A stretch of 64,000 nucleotides of DNA, taken from Candidatus Aminicenantota bacterium (GTDB lineage: Bacteria > Acidobacteriota > Aminicenantia > Aminicenantales > Saccharicenantaceae). The position numbers were made by a program, and so were the translations under genes. The stretch spans positions 248,001 to 312,000 of the forward strand of contig JAPKZD010000009.1 of assembly GCA_026393975.1 (NCBI GenBank), in the 5' to 3' direction. Every line of letters begins with the position of its first letter. The stretch's first letter is position 1. The notes under the pieces were generated by a model that did not search any database, had not been told where the DNA came from, and saw only the letters and a list, made by a program, of their open reading frames with translations. Positions 34,063-44,353 of the stretch are shown here, piece by piece.

Positions 34063-35040
34063 TTAGGCCTTGCCCAGGACCATGGCCAGCAGGGCCATCC
34101 GGACGTAGAGCCCGAACTCCATCTGCCGGAAATAGGCGGCCCGGGGGTCGTCGTCGAAGTCGACATTGATTTCCGTGACCCGAGGCAGGGGGTGCATGAC
34201 GATCATCTTCTTCTTCGCGCCGGTCATGATGTTCTTGTCGACGACGAAGGCCCCCTTGACGGAGTTGTAGACCTCTTCGCTCTCGAACCTCTCGCGCTGG
34301 ACGCGCGTGACGTAGAGGACGTCCGTCTCCGGGAGGACCTTGTCGAGCGCATTGTGTTCGGCCTGCCGGATGCCCTTCGCCTCGAGCTCGGCGATGATCT
34401 CGGGAGGCATGCGCAGGATCTCGGGCGAGACGTAGTTGAGCTTGGCGTTGTAAAGCGAAAGCAGACGGGAGAGGGAGTGGACGGTCCGGCCGTACTTGAG
34501 GTCGCCGAGCATGGTCACGGTCAGGTCGTCCATCTGGGCCAGTTCCTCATGGATGGTGAAGGCGTCGAGCAAGGCCTGGGTCGGGTGCTCGCCGACGCCG
34601 TCCCCGGCGTTGATGACCGGCTTGCGGGCGGCTTCGGCCGCGATGGCCGCCGAGCCGAGCTCGGGATGGCGGATGACGATGACGTCGGCGTAACATTCGA
34701 GCGTCCGGATCGTGTCCGGCAGGCTCTCGCCCTTGGCCACCGAGGAGTAGCGCACTTCGTTGATGGAGATGACGCTGCCGCCGAGACGCTCCATGGCCGC
34801 CGCGAAGGAGGACGAGGTCCGGGTGGAGGGCTCGTAGAAGAGGTTGGCCAGGATCTTCCCCTTGAGCAGGTCGAACGTCCCGACCCGCTCGACCATGACC
34901 CGCATCTCGTGGGCTACGGCGAAGACGTATTCCAGGTCGGACCGGCTAAACTGCTTGACGGAGATGATGTCCTTGCCGTACCAGGGGGCCATGCGCTGGT
35001 CGCCGAAGGGCAGGTGGGGGTTCTTGGCGGAAGTGGGCAT
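34063..35040 (-). CDS. pyrB: Aspartate carbamoyltransferase catalytic chain
   Basis: 325 residues. Carbamoyl-phosphate loop STRTSSSF (72-79), the second loop with SSVAKGES, aspartate-binding segments ([15 protein letters not shown]) and HPLPRV near residue 283 are all present. It makes N-carbamoyl-aspartate in pyrimidine synthesis. No pyrI or other pyrimidine gene is adjacent. GGAGAGCCGCG precedes the ATG. Confidence 0.95.
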   Translation of the reverse strand: MPTSAKNPHLPFGDQRMAPWYGKDIISVKQFSRSDLEYVFAVAHEMRVMVERVGTFDLLKGKILANLFYEPSTRTSSSFAAAMERLGGSVISINEVRYSSVAKGESLPDTIRTLECYADVIVIRHPELGSAAIAAEAARKPVINAGDGVGEHPTQALLDAFTIHEELAQMDDLTVTMLGDLKYGRTVHSLSRLLSLYNAKLNYVSPEILRMPPEIIAELEAKGIRQAEHNALDKVLPETDVLYVTRVQRERFESEEVYNSVKGAFVVDKNIMTGAKKKMIVMHPLPRVTEINVDFDDDPRAAYFRQMEFGLYVRMALLAMVLGKA

Positions 35041-35176
35041 CGCGGCTCTCCTTCTCGAAGTGCGGATTCCTCGGGCTAAACTCCCCGAACGTCCGAATAA
35101 TGCTACATCAGGTCCGGACGGGGAGTCAATCGTCCGCCCGCGGACTGGGGCCGACGAAGGGGCCCGTCATTCCGCG

Positions 35177-35899
35177 TCACCACACTTTCGGGACGAGCTT
35201 CCAACGCGTTTTCGCCGCGTATTCGGCGTATCCCGAAAGTTCTGCCTGGAGCGTCCGGTCCTCCAGGGACGTCCGCAGGACGAAAAGGCCGACGATGAGT
35301 ACGGCCGGAATGAGCGAAAAAAGCGAGTTGAGAAAGAGCGGTACGCACAGGATGGCAAGGATGACCGCCAGGTACATCGGGTGCCGGACGAACCGATAAG
35401 GCCCGGTCGTGCAGACGGCGTGGCCCCGGTCGGTCTGGACTCTCACGAATGCGGAGAGGTACGCGTTCTCCCGGAAAGCCCAGAAAACGACCACCCAGGA
35501 CAAGAAGATGCCTGAAAAGGCAAGCCATGAGAGCGCGGCCGGTACACTTGACCAGCCGAACCGGACCGCGTCGAGTGGCAAGACGATGTACATGACCATC
35601 AGGAGAACGGTGTAAATCCTGATGATGGTCTTATCCCAGCCTTTGACGTCCTTTTTGACGGTCATCCGTTCTTCTAACAGGCCGGGGTTACGTTTTTTAA
35701 GCCAGAGCATGAGAGCGGACGTCGTGACCGCATAAAAACCGAGAATAAGCCAGAGCCGCGGCCAGTCGAGCGTGCCGGCCACGACGAAGATCAGCGCGAT
35801 AAAGGCCAATCTCAAAAGGAGCTTGCAAGCTGAAGCGACCTTCTTCTCCACGCCGGAAATGTACTTCCGGACATGCGGCGGTGTCAATCCCGCCGGCAT
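35177..35899 (-). CDS. Integral-membrane methyltransferase, isoprenylcysteine carboxyl methyltransferase family
   Basis: Up to 240 residues with about five membrane segments and the C-terminal ICMT/PEMT signature GPYRFVRHPMYLAVI plus RTSLEDRTLQAELSGYAEYA, which bind SAM at the membrane surface. Bacterial members methylate lipids or small hydrophobic acids; the substrate is unknown. The start is uncertain: ATG at 35899 and GTG at 35851 are candidates and neither has a clear ribosome site; a frame back to 35956 would overlap the divergent oxidoreductase start. Confidence 0.85.
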   Translation of the reverse strand: MPAGLTPPHVRKYISGVEKKVASACKLLLRLAFIALIFVVAGTLDWPRLWLILGFYAVTTSALMLWLKKRNPGLLEERMTVKKDVKGWDKTIIRIYTVLLMVMYIVLPLDAVRFGWSSVPAALSWLAFSGIFLSWVVVFWAFRENAYLSAFVRVQTDRGHAVCTTGPYRFVRHPMYLAVILAILCVPLFLNSLFSLIPAVLIVGLFVLRTSLEDRTLQAELSGYAEYAAKTRWKLVPKVW

Positions 35900-35954
35900 T
35901 CGGAGATGATCGGGGATTGCCCTCGAACCCCGGATATGGCATCCTGAGGGGAAC

Positions 35955-37526
35955 ATGACCTATGACTACATCGTGATCGGTTCCGGATTCGGGGGCAGTG
36001 TCGCGGCTTTCCGGCTGGCCGAAAAAGGCTATTCCGTCTGCGTGATCGAAAGCGGCAAGCGGTGGCGGGCCGAGGATTTTCCCAAAACGAATTGGAGGTT
36101 CTGGAAATTCCTTTGGGCGCCGGCCATGTTCTGCACGGGCATCCAGAGGATCCACCTGCTGAACGACGTCCTCATCCTCGGCGGCAGCGGGGTCGGCGGC
36201 GGCAGTCTCGTCTACGCCAACACCCTGTTCGTCCCCCCCGACGTCTTTTTCGACGACCCCCAGTGGAAAGGGCTTGTCCCCGATTGGAAAGCCGAGCTCC
36301 TGCCCTATTACGAAACCGCGAAAAGAATGCTCGGGGTCGTGCCCAATCCGAAATTCTGGCCGACCGACCACATGCTGAGGGATTATGCCCGGGAGATCGG
36401 CCGGGAAGAGCATTTCAAAGCGACCGACGTGGGGGTGTTCTTCGGAAGCCCGGGCGTCGCCGTTCCCGATCCCTATTTCGGGGGGAAAGGACCGGAACGG
36501 ACTGGCTGTACGATGTCGGGGCATTGCATGGTCGGCTGCCGCGACGGCGGCAAGAACTCCCTGGACCGTAACTACCTCTACTTGGCCGAGGGCCTCGGCG
36601 CCGAGGTCGTTCCGGAACACAAGGTCATCGACGTCAAGCGGGACGGGAACGGCGAGTATGTCGTCACCGCCCGGAAAACCACGGATCACGTCATCAAGAG
36701 GAAGCTCGTGACGAGGGCCAGGGGGATCGTTTTCGCCGCGGGTGTCATCGGGACCTTGGACCTCTTGATGCGGTGCCGGGAGAAGGGTTCCCTGCCCGAT
36801 CTATCCGATAAGCTGGGACATGTCGTTCGGACGAACAGCGAGGTGCTGGCCGGCGTGACCTCGAGGAAGAGCCAACAGCATTCCCTGGGCGTTTCGATCA
36901 CATCGAGCGTCTTCGTCAACGACACGACGCACGTCGAGTTGGTCCGCTACCCCAAGGGCTCGGACGTGATGGCGGCTTTCGCCGGGCTGATGACGGACGG
37001 CGGCGGGAAGGTCCCCCGCCCCTTGAAATTCTTCGGGAACGTCGTCCGCCATCCCCTGCAATTCTTGAGGCTCCGCATCCCCATCAATTGGGGGCGCAAC
37101 AGCGTCATCCTGCTCGTCATGCAGACGCTCGACAATTATCTCACGGTATCGAGAAAGCGCCGCTGGTGGGCGTTCTTCCGAAAGGGGCTCGTCTCGAAAA
37201 ACGGCGGCAAGAGGATCCCGACCTATATCCCGGAAGCCAACCGGGCCGTTCGCGGCATGGCCAAGAGGATGGACGCCATCCCGCAAAACGCCCTGACCGA
37301 GGTCCTGTTCAACATCCCCATGACGGCCCACATCCTCGGCGGCTGCATCATCGGAAAAGACAGGGAGAACGGGGTGATCGACGAGTTCCACCGGGTGTTC
37401 GGCTACGACAACATGTACGTGACCGACGCCTCGGCGGTCCCCGCGAACTTGGGCGTAAACCCGTCCCTGACGGTCACGGCCATGGCCGAACGGGCCATGA
37501 GCTTCGTTCCGCCCAAGGCGAGATGA
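35955..37526 (+). CDS. GMC-type FAD-dependent oxidoreductase (cholesterol-oxidase-like)
   Basis: 523 residues. N-terminal dinucleotide-binding motif YIVIGSGFGGSVAAFRLAEKGYSVCVIESG, a GMC signature around ILGGSGVGGGSLVYANTLFVPP, and a C-terminal flavin segment (VTDASAVPANLGVNPSLTVTAMAERA) with a catalytic-type His in HILGGC. Proteins of this type oxidise alcohols, often sterol-like, with FAD. No signal peptide. GAGGGGAAC precedes the ATG. It is divergent from the membrane methyltransferase and 72 bp ahead of the efflux operon. Confidence 0.88.
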   Translation: MTYDYIVIGSGFGGSVAAFRLAEKGYSVCVIESGKRWRAEDFPKTNWRFWKFLWAPAMFCTGIQRIHLLNDVLILGGSGVGGGSLVYANTLFVPPDVFFDDPQWKGLVPDWKAELLPYYETAKRMLGVVPNPKFWPTDHMLRDYAREIGREEHFKATDVGVFFGSPGVAVPDPYFGGKGPERTGCTMSGHCMVGCRDGGKNSLDRNYLYLAEGLGAEVVPEHKVIDVKRDGNGEYVVTARKTTDHVIKRKLVTRARGIVFAAGVIGTLDLLMRCREKGSLPDLSDKLGHVVRTNSEVLAGVTSRKSQQHSLGVSITSSVFVNDTTHVELVRYPKGSDVMAAFAGLMTDGGGKVPRPLKFFGNVVRHPLQFLRLRIPINWGRNSVILLVMQTLDNYLTVSRKRRWWAFFRKGLVSKNGGKRIPTYIPEANRAVRGMAKRMDAIPQNALTEVLFNIPMTAHILGGCIIGKDRENGVIDEFHRVFGYDNMYVTDASAVPANLGVNPSLTVTAMAERAMSFVPPKAR

Positions 37527-37598
37527 CCCGCTTGAAAAAACAGCCAAGTTGAAGATAATAAGAGGACCGGGTTTTCCGGGACCGGGAAAGGCGTTTTC

Positions 37599-39026
37599 GT
37601 GAAGAAAATCTCGTTTCTCAAAATTCTCGGCCTGGCCGTTGTCTTAACGGCCGCGGCCGCCTGCGTCCGCTTCCATCCCAAGCCGATCGCGCCGGTGAAG
37701 GCCATGGAGGATTTCGAAGCCCGGCGGCTCGACGCCCCGGAGCTCAGAGACTTCTTGCTTCGCAATCAGGACGCCAAGGACTGGCCGCCGGCCGCCTGGG
37801 ACCTCAAATCGCTGACCCTGGCCGCGTTCTACTATCATTCCGACATGGACGTCGCCCGGGCCCAATGGGGTGTCGCCCGAGGCGGCCGGATCACCGCGGG
37901 CGAACGGCCCAATCCGTCGCTGAACCCGGCCCTGGGATACAACGCCACGTCGCCGAGGAGCGAGGTCACACCCTGGATCCCCGAGATCTCACTCGAGATC
38001 ACCATCGAAACGGCCGGCAAGCGGGGTTACCGGATCGCCGAGGCTAGGTCCCTTTCCGAAGCGGCGCGCTGGAACATCCTGTCCGCGGCCTGGGAAGTGC
38101 GCAGCCGCCTGCGCAACGCCCTGCTCGAAGCGTACGCGGCCGGCGAGAGGGAAGCTCTCTTGACCGAAGCGCGGAAGCTCCAGGCGGAAATCGTCCGGAT
38201 CCTCGAACTCCTGAAAGACGCCGGAGAGGTCTCCGTTTACGACCTGACCCAGGCGCGGCTGGCTCTCGACGGCAGCCGTCTGGCCGCCATCGAGGCCGCC
38301 CGGGCCAAAGAGGAGGCCATGGCCCGCTTGGCCGCGGCCCTCGGCCTGCCGCGCCGGGCCCTCGACGGGGTCGCGTTTTCCTTCGATTGCTTCCGCCGGT
38401 CCGACCCCGGCATCCCGGCGGGCGAGGTCCGCCACCACGCCGTGGTCAACCGGTCGGATATCCTGGCCGCGCTCTCCGAGTACGCCGCCAGCCAGTCCGC
38501 CCTCCAGCTCGAGATCGCCAAGCAATATCCCGATATCCGCCTCGGACCCAGCTACCAGCTCGACCAGACCGACAGCAAGTGGACGATCGGACTGGCCATC
38601 GACCTGCCCATCCTCAGCCGCAATCGCGGCCCGATCGCCGAGGCCGAGGCCCGGCGCACGGAAAGCGCCGCCCGTTTCCTGGCCCTCCAGTCCCAAGTCA
38701 TCGGAGAGCTCGACGCCGCCGTCGAGGATTGCCGCTCGGCCCTCCTAAAATCCCAGGCCGCCGACGACCTCCTGGCCAACCTGGCCAGGCAGGAGGCCGC
38801 CGCCAAGACCAGGCGCGAGGTCGGGGAGATCTCGAAGCTCGAGCTGCTCGGCGTCCAGATCGAGCTCAACGCCGGCGCAGAGGCCCGGCTGGAAGCCCTG
38901 GTCCAGGCCCAGGAAGCGGTCGGGCGGCTGGAGAACGCGGCCCAGAGCCCGCTCGACGTCAGGGATTGGTTCTTTACGAAGACGCGGGAGGATTCCGGGC
39001 CCGCAAAGGAGCGCAAGGATGACTAA
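37599..39026 (+). CDS. TolC-family outer-membrane efflux lipoprotein
   Basis: 475 residues from a GTG preceded by GGGAAAGG. The signal peptide ends in a lipobox (TAAAAC, Cys22), and the mature protein has the repeated long-helix pattern of outer-membrane efflux proteins (about 100-280 and 290-460; NPSLNPALGY, LQAEIVRILELLKDAGEVSVYDLTQARLAL). It forms the outer-membrane duct of a tripartite pump. Its stop overlaps the start of the membrane-fusion gene by 8 bp (ATGACTAA). Confidence 0.9.
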   Translation: MKKISFLKILGLAVVLTAAAACVRFHPKPIAPVKAMEDFEARRLDAPELRDFLLRNQDAKDWPPAAWDLKSLTLAAFYYHSDMDVARAQWGVARGGRITAGERPNPSLNPALGYNATSPRSEVTPWIPEISLEITIETAGKRGYRIAEARSLSEAARWNILSAAWEVRSRLRNALLEAYAAGEREALLTEARKLQAEIVRILELLKDAGEVSVYDLTQARLALDGSRLAAIEAARAKEEAMARLAAALGLPRRALDGVAFSFDCFRRSDPGIPAGEVRHHAVVNRSDILAALSEYAASQSALQLEIAKQYPDIRLGPSYQLDQTDSKWTIGLAIDLPILSRNRGPIAEAEARRTESAARFLALQSQVIGELDAAVEDCRSALLKSQAADDLLANLARQEAAAKTRREVGEISKLELLGVQIELNAGAEARLEALVQAQEAVGRLENAAQSPLDVRDWFFTKTREDSGPAKERKDD

Positions 39027-40095
39027 ACGCCAGGTGGTAACCGGGTTGATCATTCTGGCGGTCGCCGCGGCCGCCGTCCTTATTCTCACCAAGGGGCTTG
39101 GGCGGAAGTCCGCGGCGGAGGAAGAGGGAGTCGTCACCGACGTCGCCGTCCACGTCGGCAAGATCGTCCGGGCGACGCTCCACCGCTATGTCACGGCCTA
39201 CGGGACCGTGGAACCGGAACCCCCGGGCGAAGGGAAAGCCGCGGCCGGGGCCTATCTATCGGCCCCCGTGGGCGGCATCCTCGCCGAGATCCGGTGCATG
39301 GAGGGCCGCAGTGTCGAGCGCGGGGCGATCCTCTTCCGCCTCGACACGCGGCTGGCCGAGGTCGCCGTGGCCAAGGCCGGAAAAGCGTCGGCCTTCGCCG
39401 AGCAGACCTATGAACGCCAGAAAAAGCTCCTCGCGGCCGACGGGACCTCCGAGAAGGCCTTCCAGGAAGCCGAGCTCGAGCTCGCGACCGCCCGGAACGA
39501 CCTGGCCGCGGCCCAGACGGAATTATCCCTCCTCGAGATCAAAGCGCCGCTCACCGGGACAGTGGTCAGGATCAACGCCCGGCTCGGCCAATCCGTCGAG
39601 CCGAACGCGGTCCTGGCCGAGGTCATCGCTCTCGATCGCCTGGTCGTGACGGCCCAGGTCCCCAGCCGCGAAGCCGGCCTGCTCAAGCCCGGCCAGCAGG
39701 TCGATTTCGGCGCTGAGAGTACGGCCTTCGGGAAGCTCGCCGTCGTCGGCAAGGACATCGATCCCAGGACCGACACCGTCCTCGTCCGCGCCTCCATCCC
39801 GGCGGCCGCGGGACTCCAGCCGGGCCGGTTCCTGAGCATCCGGATCGTCGCCGAGGAACGGCGCGACGTCCTGGCCGTCCCGGAAGCGAGTTTCGTCTCC
39901 GACTCCGTGGACGGAAACGCCGGCTCGATCGTGCTGGCGGAGGGCGGGAAGGCCGTCCGGAGGCGGGTCAAGTCCGGCCTCCGCGAATCCGGCCTCGTCG
40001 AAGTGGAAGGGGAAGGGTTGAAAGAAGGCCTGGCCATCGTCACGGAAGACTCCTATGCCGTCCCTGACGGAACGAAAATCCATATCATCGATTGA
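39019..40095 (+). CDS. RND efflux periplasmic adaptor (membrane fusion protein)
   Basis: 358 residues. A single N-terminal membrane segment (about 5-25), then biotinyl-lipoyl-like halves (APVGGILAEIRCMEGRSVERGAILFRLD and IKAPLTGTVVRINARLGQSVEPNAVLAEV) flanking a helical hairpin (about 110-165), and a beta-barrel domain. It links the inner-membrane pump to the TolC-like protein. It overlaps the upstream gene by 8 bp and is followed by the pump gene after 4 bp, so the three are one operon. Confidence 0.92.
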   Translation: MTKRQVVTGLIILAVAAAAVLILTKGLGRKSAAEEEGVVTDVAVHVGKIVRATLHRYVTAYGTVEPEPPGEGKAAAGAYLSAPVGGILAEIRCMEGRSVERGAILFRLDTRLAEVAVAKAGKASAFAEQTYERQKKLLAADGTSEKAFQEAELELATARNDLAAAQTELSLLEIKAPLTGTVVRINARLGQSVEPNAVLAEVIALDRLVVTAQVPSREAGLLKPGQQVDFGAESTAFGKLAVVGKDIDPRTDTVLVRASIPAAAGLQPGRFLSIRIVAEERRDVLAVPEASFVSDSVDGNAGSIVLAEGGKAVRRRVKSGLRESGLVEVEGEGLKEGLAIVTEDSYAVPDGTKIHIID

Positions 40096-40099
40096 ACGC

Positions 40100-43000
40100 A
40101 TGCGCGATCACTCAGGCTTGGGACAGTTCACCACCCGGAACTCGGTCTCGATCGTGTTCATTTGCGCCGCCCTTTGCCTGGCCGGCGCCTTCTCGGCCCT
40201 GACCATCTCCTCTTCGGTTTTCCCCCAAACGGACTTTCCTCGTGTCGTGGTCCTCGTGGACAACGGCGTCATGCCCGCCGACGAGATGATGGCGACCATC
40301 ACCCGGCCCATCGAGGAGGCCATGAAGGACATCCGCGGCGTCGTCACCATCCGGTCGACGACGGGCCGCGGCGCGGCCGAGATCAGCGTCTTCTTCACCT
40401 GGAACGCAGACATGATCCAATCGGAACTCTATGTCCTCAGCCGGCTGTCCCAGATCCGGGCCGCCCTGCCCGCGACGGTCGAGACCTCGGTCTTCCGGCT
40501 GACGTTTTCGGCCTTCCCCATCCTCGGTGTCAGCCTCACCAGCAACACGCGCGGCATCACCGAGCTTTGGGAGACGGCGCGCTACAATCTCAAGCTCCGC
40601 TTCCTGCGCATCCCCGGGGTCGCCCGCGTCGACCTCGTCGGCGGCCGGACGCCCGAATATCACATCGTGGTCGACCCACTCCGGCTCGGCGCGGCCGGAC
40701 TCACGCTGGCCCAGGTCACGGCGGCCCTGACCGACAACAATATCGTGGCCTCGGCCGGCATGCATGAGGAGAACCACACGCTCTATCTGACCGTGGTCGA
40801 CGGGCGTCTGCGCTCGATCCGGGACATCGAGAATTTCACGGTAACGGTCGCCGGCGGGCATCCGGTCCTTGTCCGCGATTTCGCCCGGGTCGAACGGGGA
40901 CCCGAGCCCGTCTTCAACGTCGTCACCGCCGACGGCGAGAACGCGGTCCTGCTCAACGTCCGCAGCCAGCCCGACGGAAGCACGCTCGACATCGCCAAGG
41001 CCCTCAACAAACAGCTGGCCGATCTGAAACGGGAACTGCCCCCGGACATGAAGCTCGCTTTTTTCTACGATCAATCCGAGATCGTCCGCGCCTCGGTCGC
41101 GAGCGTTTGGGAGGCCATCCTCTTCGGTCTGATCCTATCCGTGGTCATCCTGTACTTCTTCTTGAAGAACTGGGGGACGACGTTGGTCGCGACACTGGTC
41201 ATCCCCGTCACGGTGCTCGTCACGCTCCTCGCCATGAGAATCGCCGGCCTGAGCTTCAACCTCATGACCCTGGGGGGCATCGCCGCGGCCATCGGCCTTG
41301 TCATCGACGACGCCATCGTCGTCGTTGAGGCGATCCACACAAAACGGACGGCCGGAAAACCGCGTTTGGAGGCCGTCCGGGACGGCATCGGCGAGATCCT
41401 GCGGCCGCTCGTCGGCTCCACGCTCACGCCGGTCGTCGTGTTCATCCCTCTGGCCTTTCTGGAAGGGATCACGGGCGTTTTTTTCCGGGCCCTGGCGCTG
41501 ACCATGGTCGTCGCCCTGTTGACGTCCCTGGCCCTGGCCGTAACGCTGACTCCGTCGCTCGCCGCCTGGTTCCTCCGTTCCCGGAAGGACGGAACGAACG
41601 CGCCGCGCGGGGAGCAGGGCGGTCCCCTGCTGCAGCGCGTCATCGGCGTCTACGAGACGGGGGTCCGGGCCTCCCTCAAGCGCCCCTGGCTGACCTTGGC
41701 CGTCTGCGGGCTCGTCCTCCTGGCCGCGGTCTTTCTCTACAGCCGCCTCGAGAGCGAATTCCTGCCGCCCATGGACGAGGGGGGGTTCGTCATCGATTAT
41801 TTCACGCCTCCTGGGACGAGCCTCGCGGAAACCCATCGTCAACTGCTGCAGGCCGAGAAGATTTTGCGGACGGTCCCGGAGCTGGCCAGCTATTCGCGCC
41901 GCACGGGGGCGAGGCTGGCGCTGTCCATCGCCGAGCCGAACACGGGCGATTTCCTGGTCAAGCTGAAAAACAATCGAAAACGGAAAACCGCGGACGTCAT
42001 CTCCGAACTGCGGCAGCGCTTCAACGCGGAACTCCCGGGCTTGACCTGGGAATTCCCGGGGATCCTGGGCGATCTCATCGGCGACCTGATGTGGGCCCCG
42101 CAACCCATCGAAGTGAAATTGTTTTCGACCGATCAGGCCTGGCTCGAAAAAAAGGCGCCCGAGGTCGGGGAAACGATCAAGAAAGTGCCTGGCGTCGTGG
42201 ACGTGTTCAACGGGCTCGTCTACACGGGGCCGACGATCAGCCTGCGCTTGCGGCTGCCCGACGCGCGGCGGTTCGGCCTGACGGCGGCGGATGTCGCCGC
42301 AGTGGCCAGTACGGCCATGCTCGGGCAGACGGCCTCGACCGTCCTAGAAGGCGACCGGGTGGTCGACATCCGGGTCAAAGTCGATCCCGCACGGCTCAAT
42401 CGGTTGGCGAGCCTGCGCGAACTGCCGCTGCGGACGCCGGACGGGACGCTCGTCAAGCTATCCCAGGTGGTGGACATCACGGAAGAGCCCGGCCGGCTCG
42501 AGCTCCGGCGAGAAGACTCGCGGCAGGACGTGGCCGTCACGGCCAGGCTCGAAGGCCGTGACCTGGGAAGCGCCATGGCCGAGATCCGCGATACGCTCGA
42601 TCGGGACAAGACCATTCCTGCGGGCACGATCGAGTACGGCGGCCTCTACGAGCAGCAGCGGGAATCCTTCCGCAACCTGATGATCGTCCTGCTCATGGCC
42701 ATCTTCCTCGTCTTCACGGTCCTGCTCCTCGAGTTCGGCTCGTTCACCGAGCCGTTGGCCATCGTCTTCGGGGCGGTGCTGGCCATGTTCGGGACCATCC
42801 TCGCCCTGTGGATCACGGGGACCTCCCTGAATGTCGTTTCGCTCCTGGGGGCCATCATCGGGGTCGGCATCGTCGCCAAGAACGGCATCCTGATGCTCGA
42901 TTACGTCAAAGCGCTCCGCTCGCAGGGACTGGACCTGGCCGAGGCGTTGGTGCGCTCGGGCAGGCGGAGGCTCCGGCCGGTCCTGATGACCTCGATGGCG

Positions 43001-43168
43001 GCCGCGCTGGGGATGCTCCCCCTGGCTTACGGCATCGGCTCCGGCGCCGACATGCTAAAACCCCTGGCTATCGCCGTCATCGGGGCCCTCTGCATATCGG
43101 TCCTCCTGTCCCTCATCGCCACGCCAACCATCTACTACCTGATGGTCTCACGGCGCAAGGCAGGCTGA
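40100..43168 (+). CDS. RND-family inner-membrane efflux pump
   Basis: 1022 residues, full length for the HAE/AcrB type, with twelve expected membrane segments in two halves and two large periplasmic loops. The proton-relay acidic pair lies in GLVIDDAIVVVEAI in the fourth membrane helix. The ATG at 40100 is four bases after the adaptor stop. No regulator lies next to the operon, so substrate (drug, metal or lipid) cannot be inferred. The gene is intact. Confidence 0.93.
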   Translation: MRDHSGLGQFTTRNSVSIVFICAALCLAGAFSALTISSSVFPQTDFPRVVVLVDNGVMPADEMMATITRPIEEAMKDIRGVVTIRSTTGRGAAEISVFFTWNADMIQSELYVLSRLSQIRAALPATVETSVFRLTFSAFPILGVSLTSNTRGITELWETARYNLKLRFLRIPGVARVDLVGGRTPEYHIVVDPLRLGAAGLTLAQVTAALTDNNIVASAGMHEENHTLYLTVVDGRLRSIRDIENFTVTVAGGHPVLVRDFARVERGPEPVFNVVTADGENAVLLNVRSQPDGSTLDIAKALNKQLADLKRELPPDMKLAFFYDQSEIVRASVASVWEAILFGLILSVVILYFFLKNWGTTLVATLVIPVTVLVTLLAMRIAGLSFNLMTLGGIAAAIGLVIDDAIVVVEAIHTKRTAGKPRLEAVRDGIGEILRPLVGSTLTPVVVFIPLAFLEGITGVFFRALALTMVVALLTSLALAVTLTPSLAAWFLRSRKDGTNAPRGEQGGPLLQRVIGVYETGVRASLKRPWLTLAVCGLVLLAAVFLYSRLESEFLPPMDEGGFVIDYFTPPGTSLAETHRQLLQAEKILRTVPELASYSRRTGARLALSIAEPNTGDFLVKLKNNRKRKTADVISELRQRFNAELPGLTWEFPGILGDLIGDLMWAPQPIEVKLFSTDQAWLEKKAPEVGETIKKVPGVVDVFNGLVYTGPTISLRLRLPDARRFGLTAADVAAVASTAMLGQTASTVLEGDRVVDIRVKVDPARLNRLASLRELPLRTPDGTLVKLSQVVDITEEPGRLELRREDSRQDVAVTARLEGRDLGSAMAEIRDTLDRDKTIPAGTIEYGGLYEQQRESFRNLMIVLLMAIFLVFTVLLLEFGSFTEPLAIVFGAVLAMFGTILALWITGTSLNVVSLLGAIIGVGIVAKNGILMLDYVKALRSQGLDLAEALVRSGRRRLRPVLMTSMAAALGMLPLAYGIGSGADMLKPLAIAVIGALCISVLLSLIATPTIYYLMVSRRKAG

Positions 43169-43199
43169 CCGGACCCGCTTCCCCTCTTCTCGGCTCTCG

Positions 43200-44234
43200 T
43201 TATCTGCCGAATTCAAGCACCATGAACGAGCCCGGGATCACGGCCGGCCGGGGTCGCGGCTGTTCCGCGGTGGGGGCCGGAGCCGGGCCGAATTCCGCCG
43301 TCACAACGAAGACATGGTGCGTCTTGGGATCGAGCTCCATGGTCCGGGCGCGCAGCGCGGTCGGGACCGTCTCGAGGACCGTGTACTTGTCGGCCGATTC
43401 CTGTTTGACCACGGTCAACGTCCCCTCGCCGTTCGAGGCGAAGACGAGACCGGTTCCCGCGTCGTAGCGGACGGCGTCCGGGCCGCCGCCGATCGGGACG
43501 GTCGCGACGACCTTCCCCTTCACGAAGTCCGAGACGACCATCACCTTGTCGCAGACGCTGAAAAGGCGCTTGTTCTTGAGGTCGATGGCCAAGCCGCTCG
43601 GACCTTCCCCGGGCGCGATCGACCACCTCTTCCCGACCTTGAGCGACTTGGCGTCGAAGGCCACGACTTCGCTCTTGTCTTCGTTGTTGACGAAGATGGT
43701 CCCCTTACCGTTCGTCACGGCGAACTCGGGCTTGCCGCCGATGTCGACGGTCCCCACAACCTTGTTCGTGGCCGCGTCAATGGCCGTCGCGTTGGCCGTT
43801 CCGCCGTTGAAGGTGAAGACGCGGCCCGAGAAGGCATCGTACATGACGGCGTCGGGATTCTGGCCGGAAGTAGGGACTTCCGCGAGGATCGCGTGCGTCT
43901 TGAGGTCGAAGACGGAGACACTGTTGCCCCGGCCGTTGGAGATATAGCCCCGGTTCCTCTCCGGGGCGAAGGCCACGCCGTGGACGCCCTTGAGCCCCGT
44001 AATGGCTTGGCCCTTGACGCCGGTCGCGACATCGAGGACCTCGACGGCACTGCCGTGCGTCACGTAAAGGAGGCGCGTCCGCCCGTCCAAAGCCAGGTAG
44101 TCCCAGCCGCCCTCGCCGCCGAGGACATGCTTTTTGAGAAGATGATAGCCGGCCGGCTTCGGCGCCTGGGCGGCGGCGAAGCCGGCGATCGCCATGGTGA
44201 GTAGAACGATCCCACCGACCTTAAAAACTCTCAT
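43200..44234 (-). CDS. Secreted YVTN/YncE-type beta-propeller protein
   Basis: 344 residues with a signal peptide (about 1-22). The mature protein shows six to seven four-stranded repeats (VEVLDVATG, VSVFDLKTH, ATAIDAATNKVVGTVDIGG, VVAFDAKSLKVG) typical of YVTN-type propellers. Such domains bind ligands or proteins at the surface; no active-site motif is apparent. GAGGTGAT precedes the ATG at 44234. Upstream lies the sigma-54 promoter at 44481-44496, but a long leader and a hairpin separate them, so it may use its own promoter (a weak TAGAAT lies about 20 bp before the ATG). Confidence 0.85.
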   Translation of the reverse strand: MRVFKVGGIVLLTMAIAGFAAAQAPKPAGYHLLKKHVLGGEGGWDYLALDGRTRLLYVTHGSAVEVLDVATGVKGQAITGLKGVHGVAFAPERNRGYISNGRGNSVSVFDLKTHAILAEVPTSGQNPDAVMYDAFSGRVFTFNGGTANATAIDAATNKVVGTVDIGGKPEFAVTNGKGTIFVNNEDKSEVVAFDAKSLKVGKRWSIAPGEGPSGLAIDLKNKRLFSVCDKVMVVSDFVKGKVVATVPIGGGPDAVRYDAGTGLVFASNGEGTLTVVKQESADKYTVLETVPTALRARTMELDPKTHHVFVVTAEFGPAPAPTAEQPRPRPAVIPGSFMVLEFGR

Positions 44235-44353
44235 GTCTTAATCACCTCTCATACCATTCTACTCCTTGCGGGCGGCCGGGGCCATACCGGCCCTCTTCGG
44301 CTGTCCCGGGAGCGAATGGCGCGACCGCGTAGACTGCTGGACCGGGCGTTCGA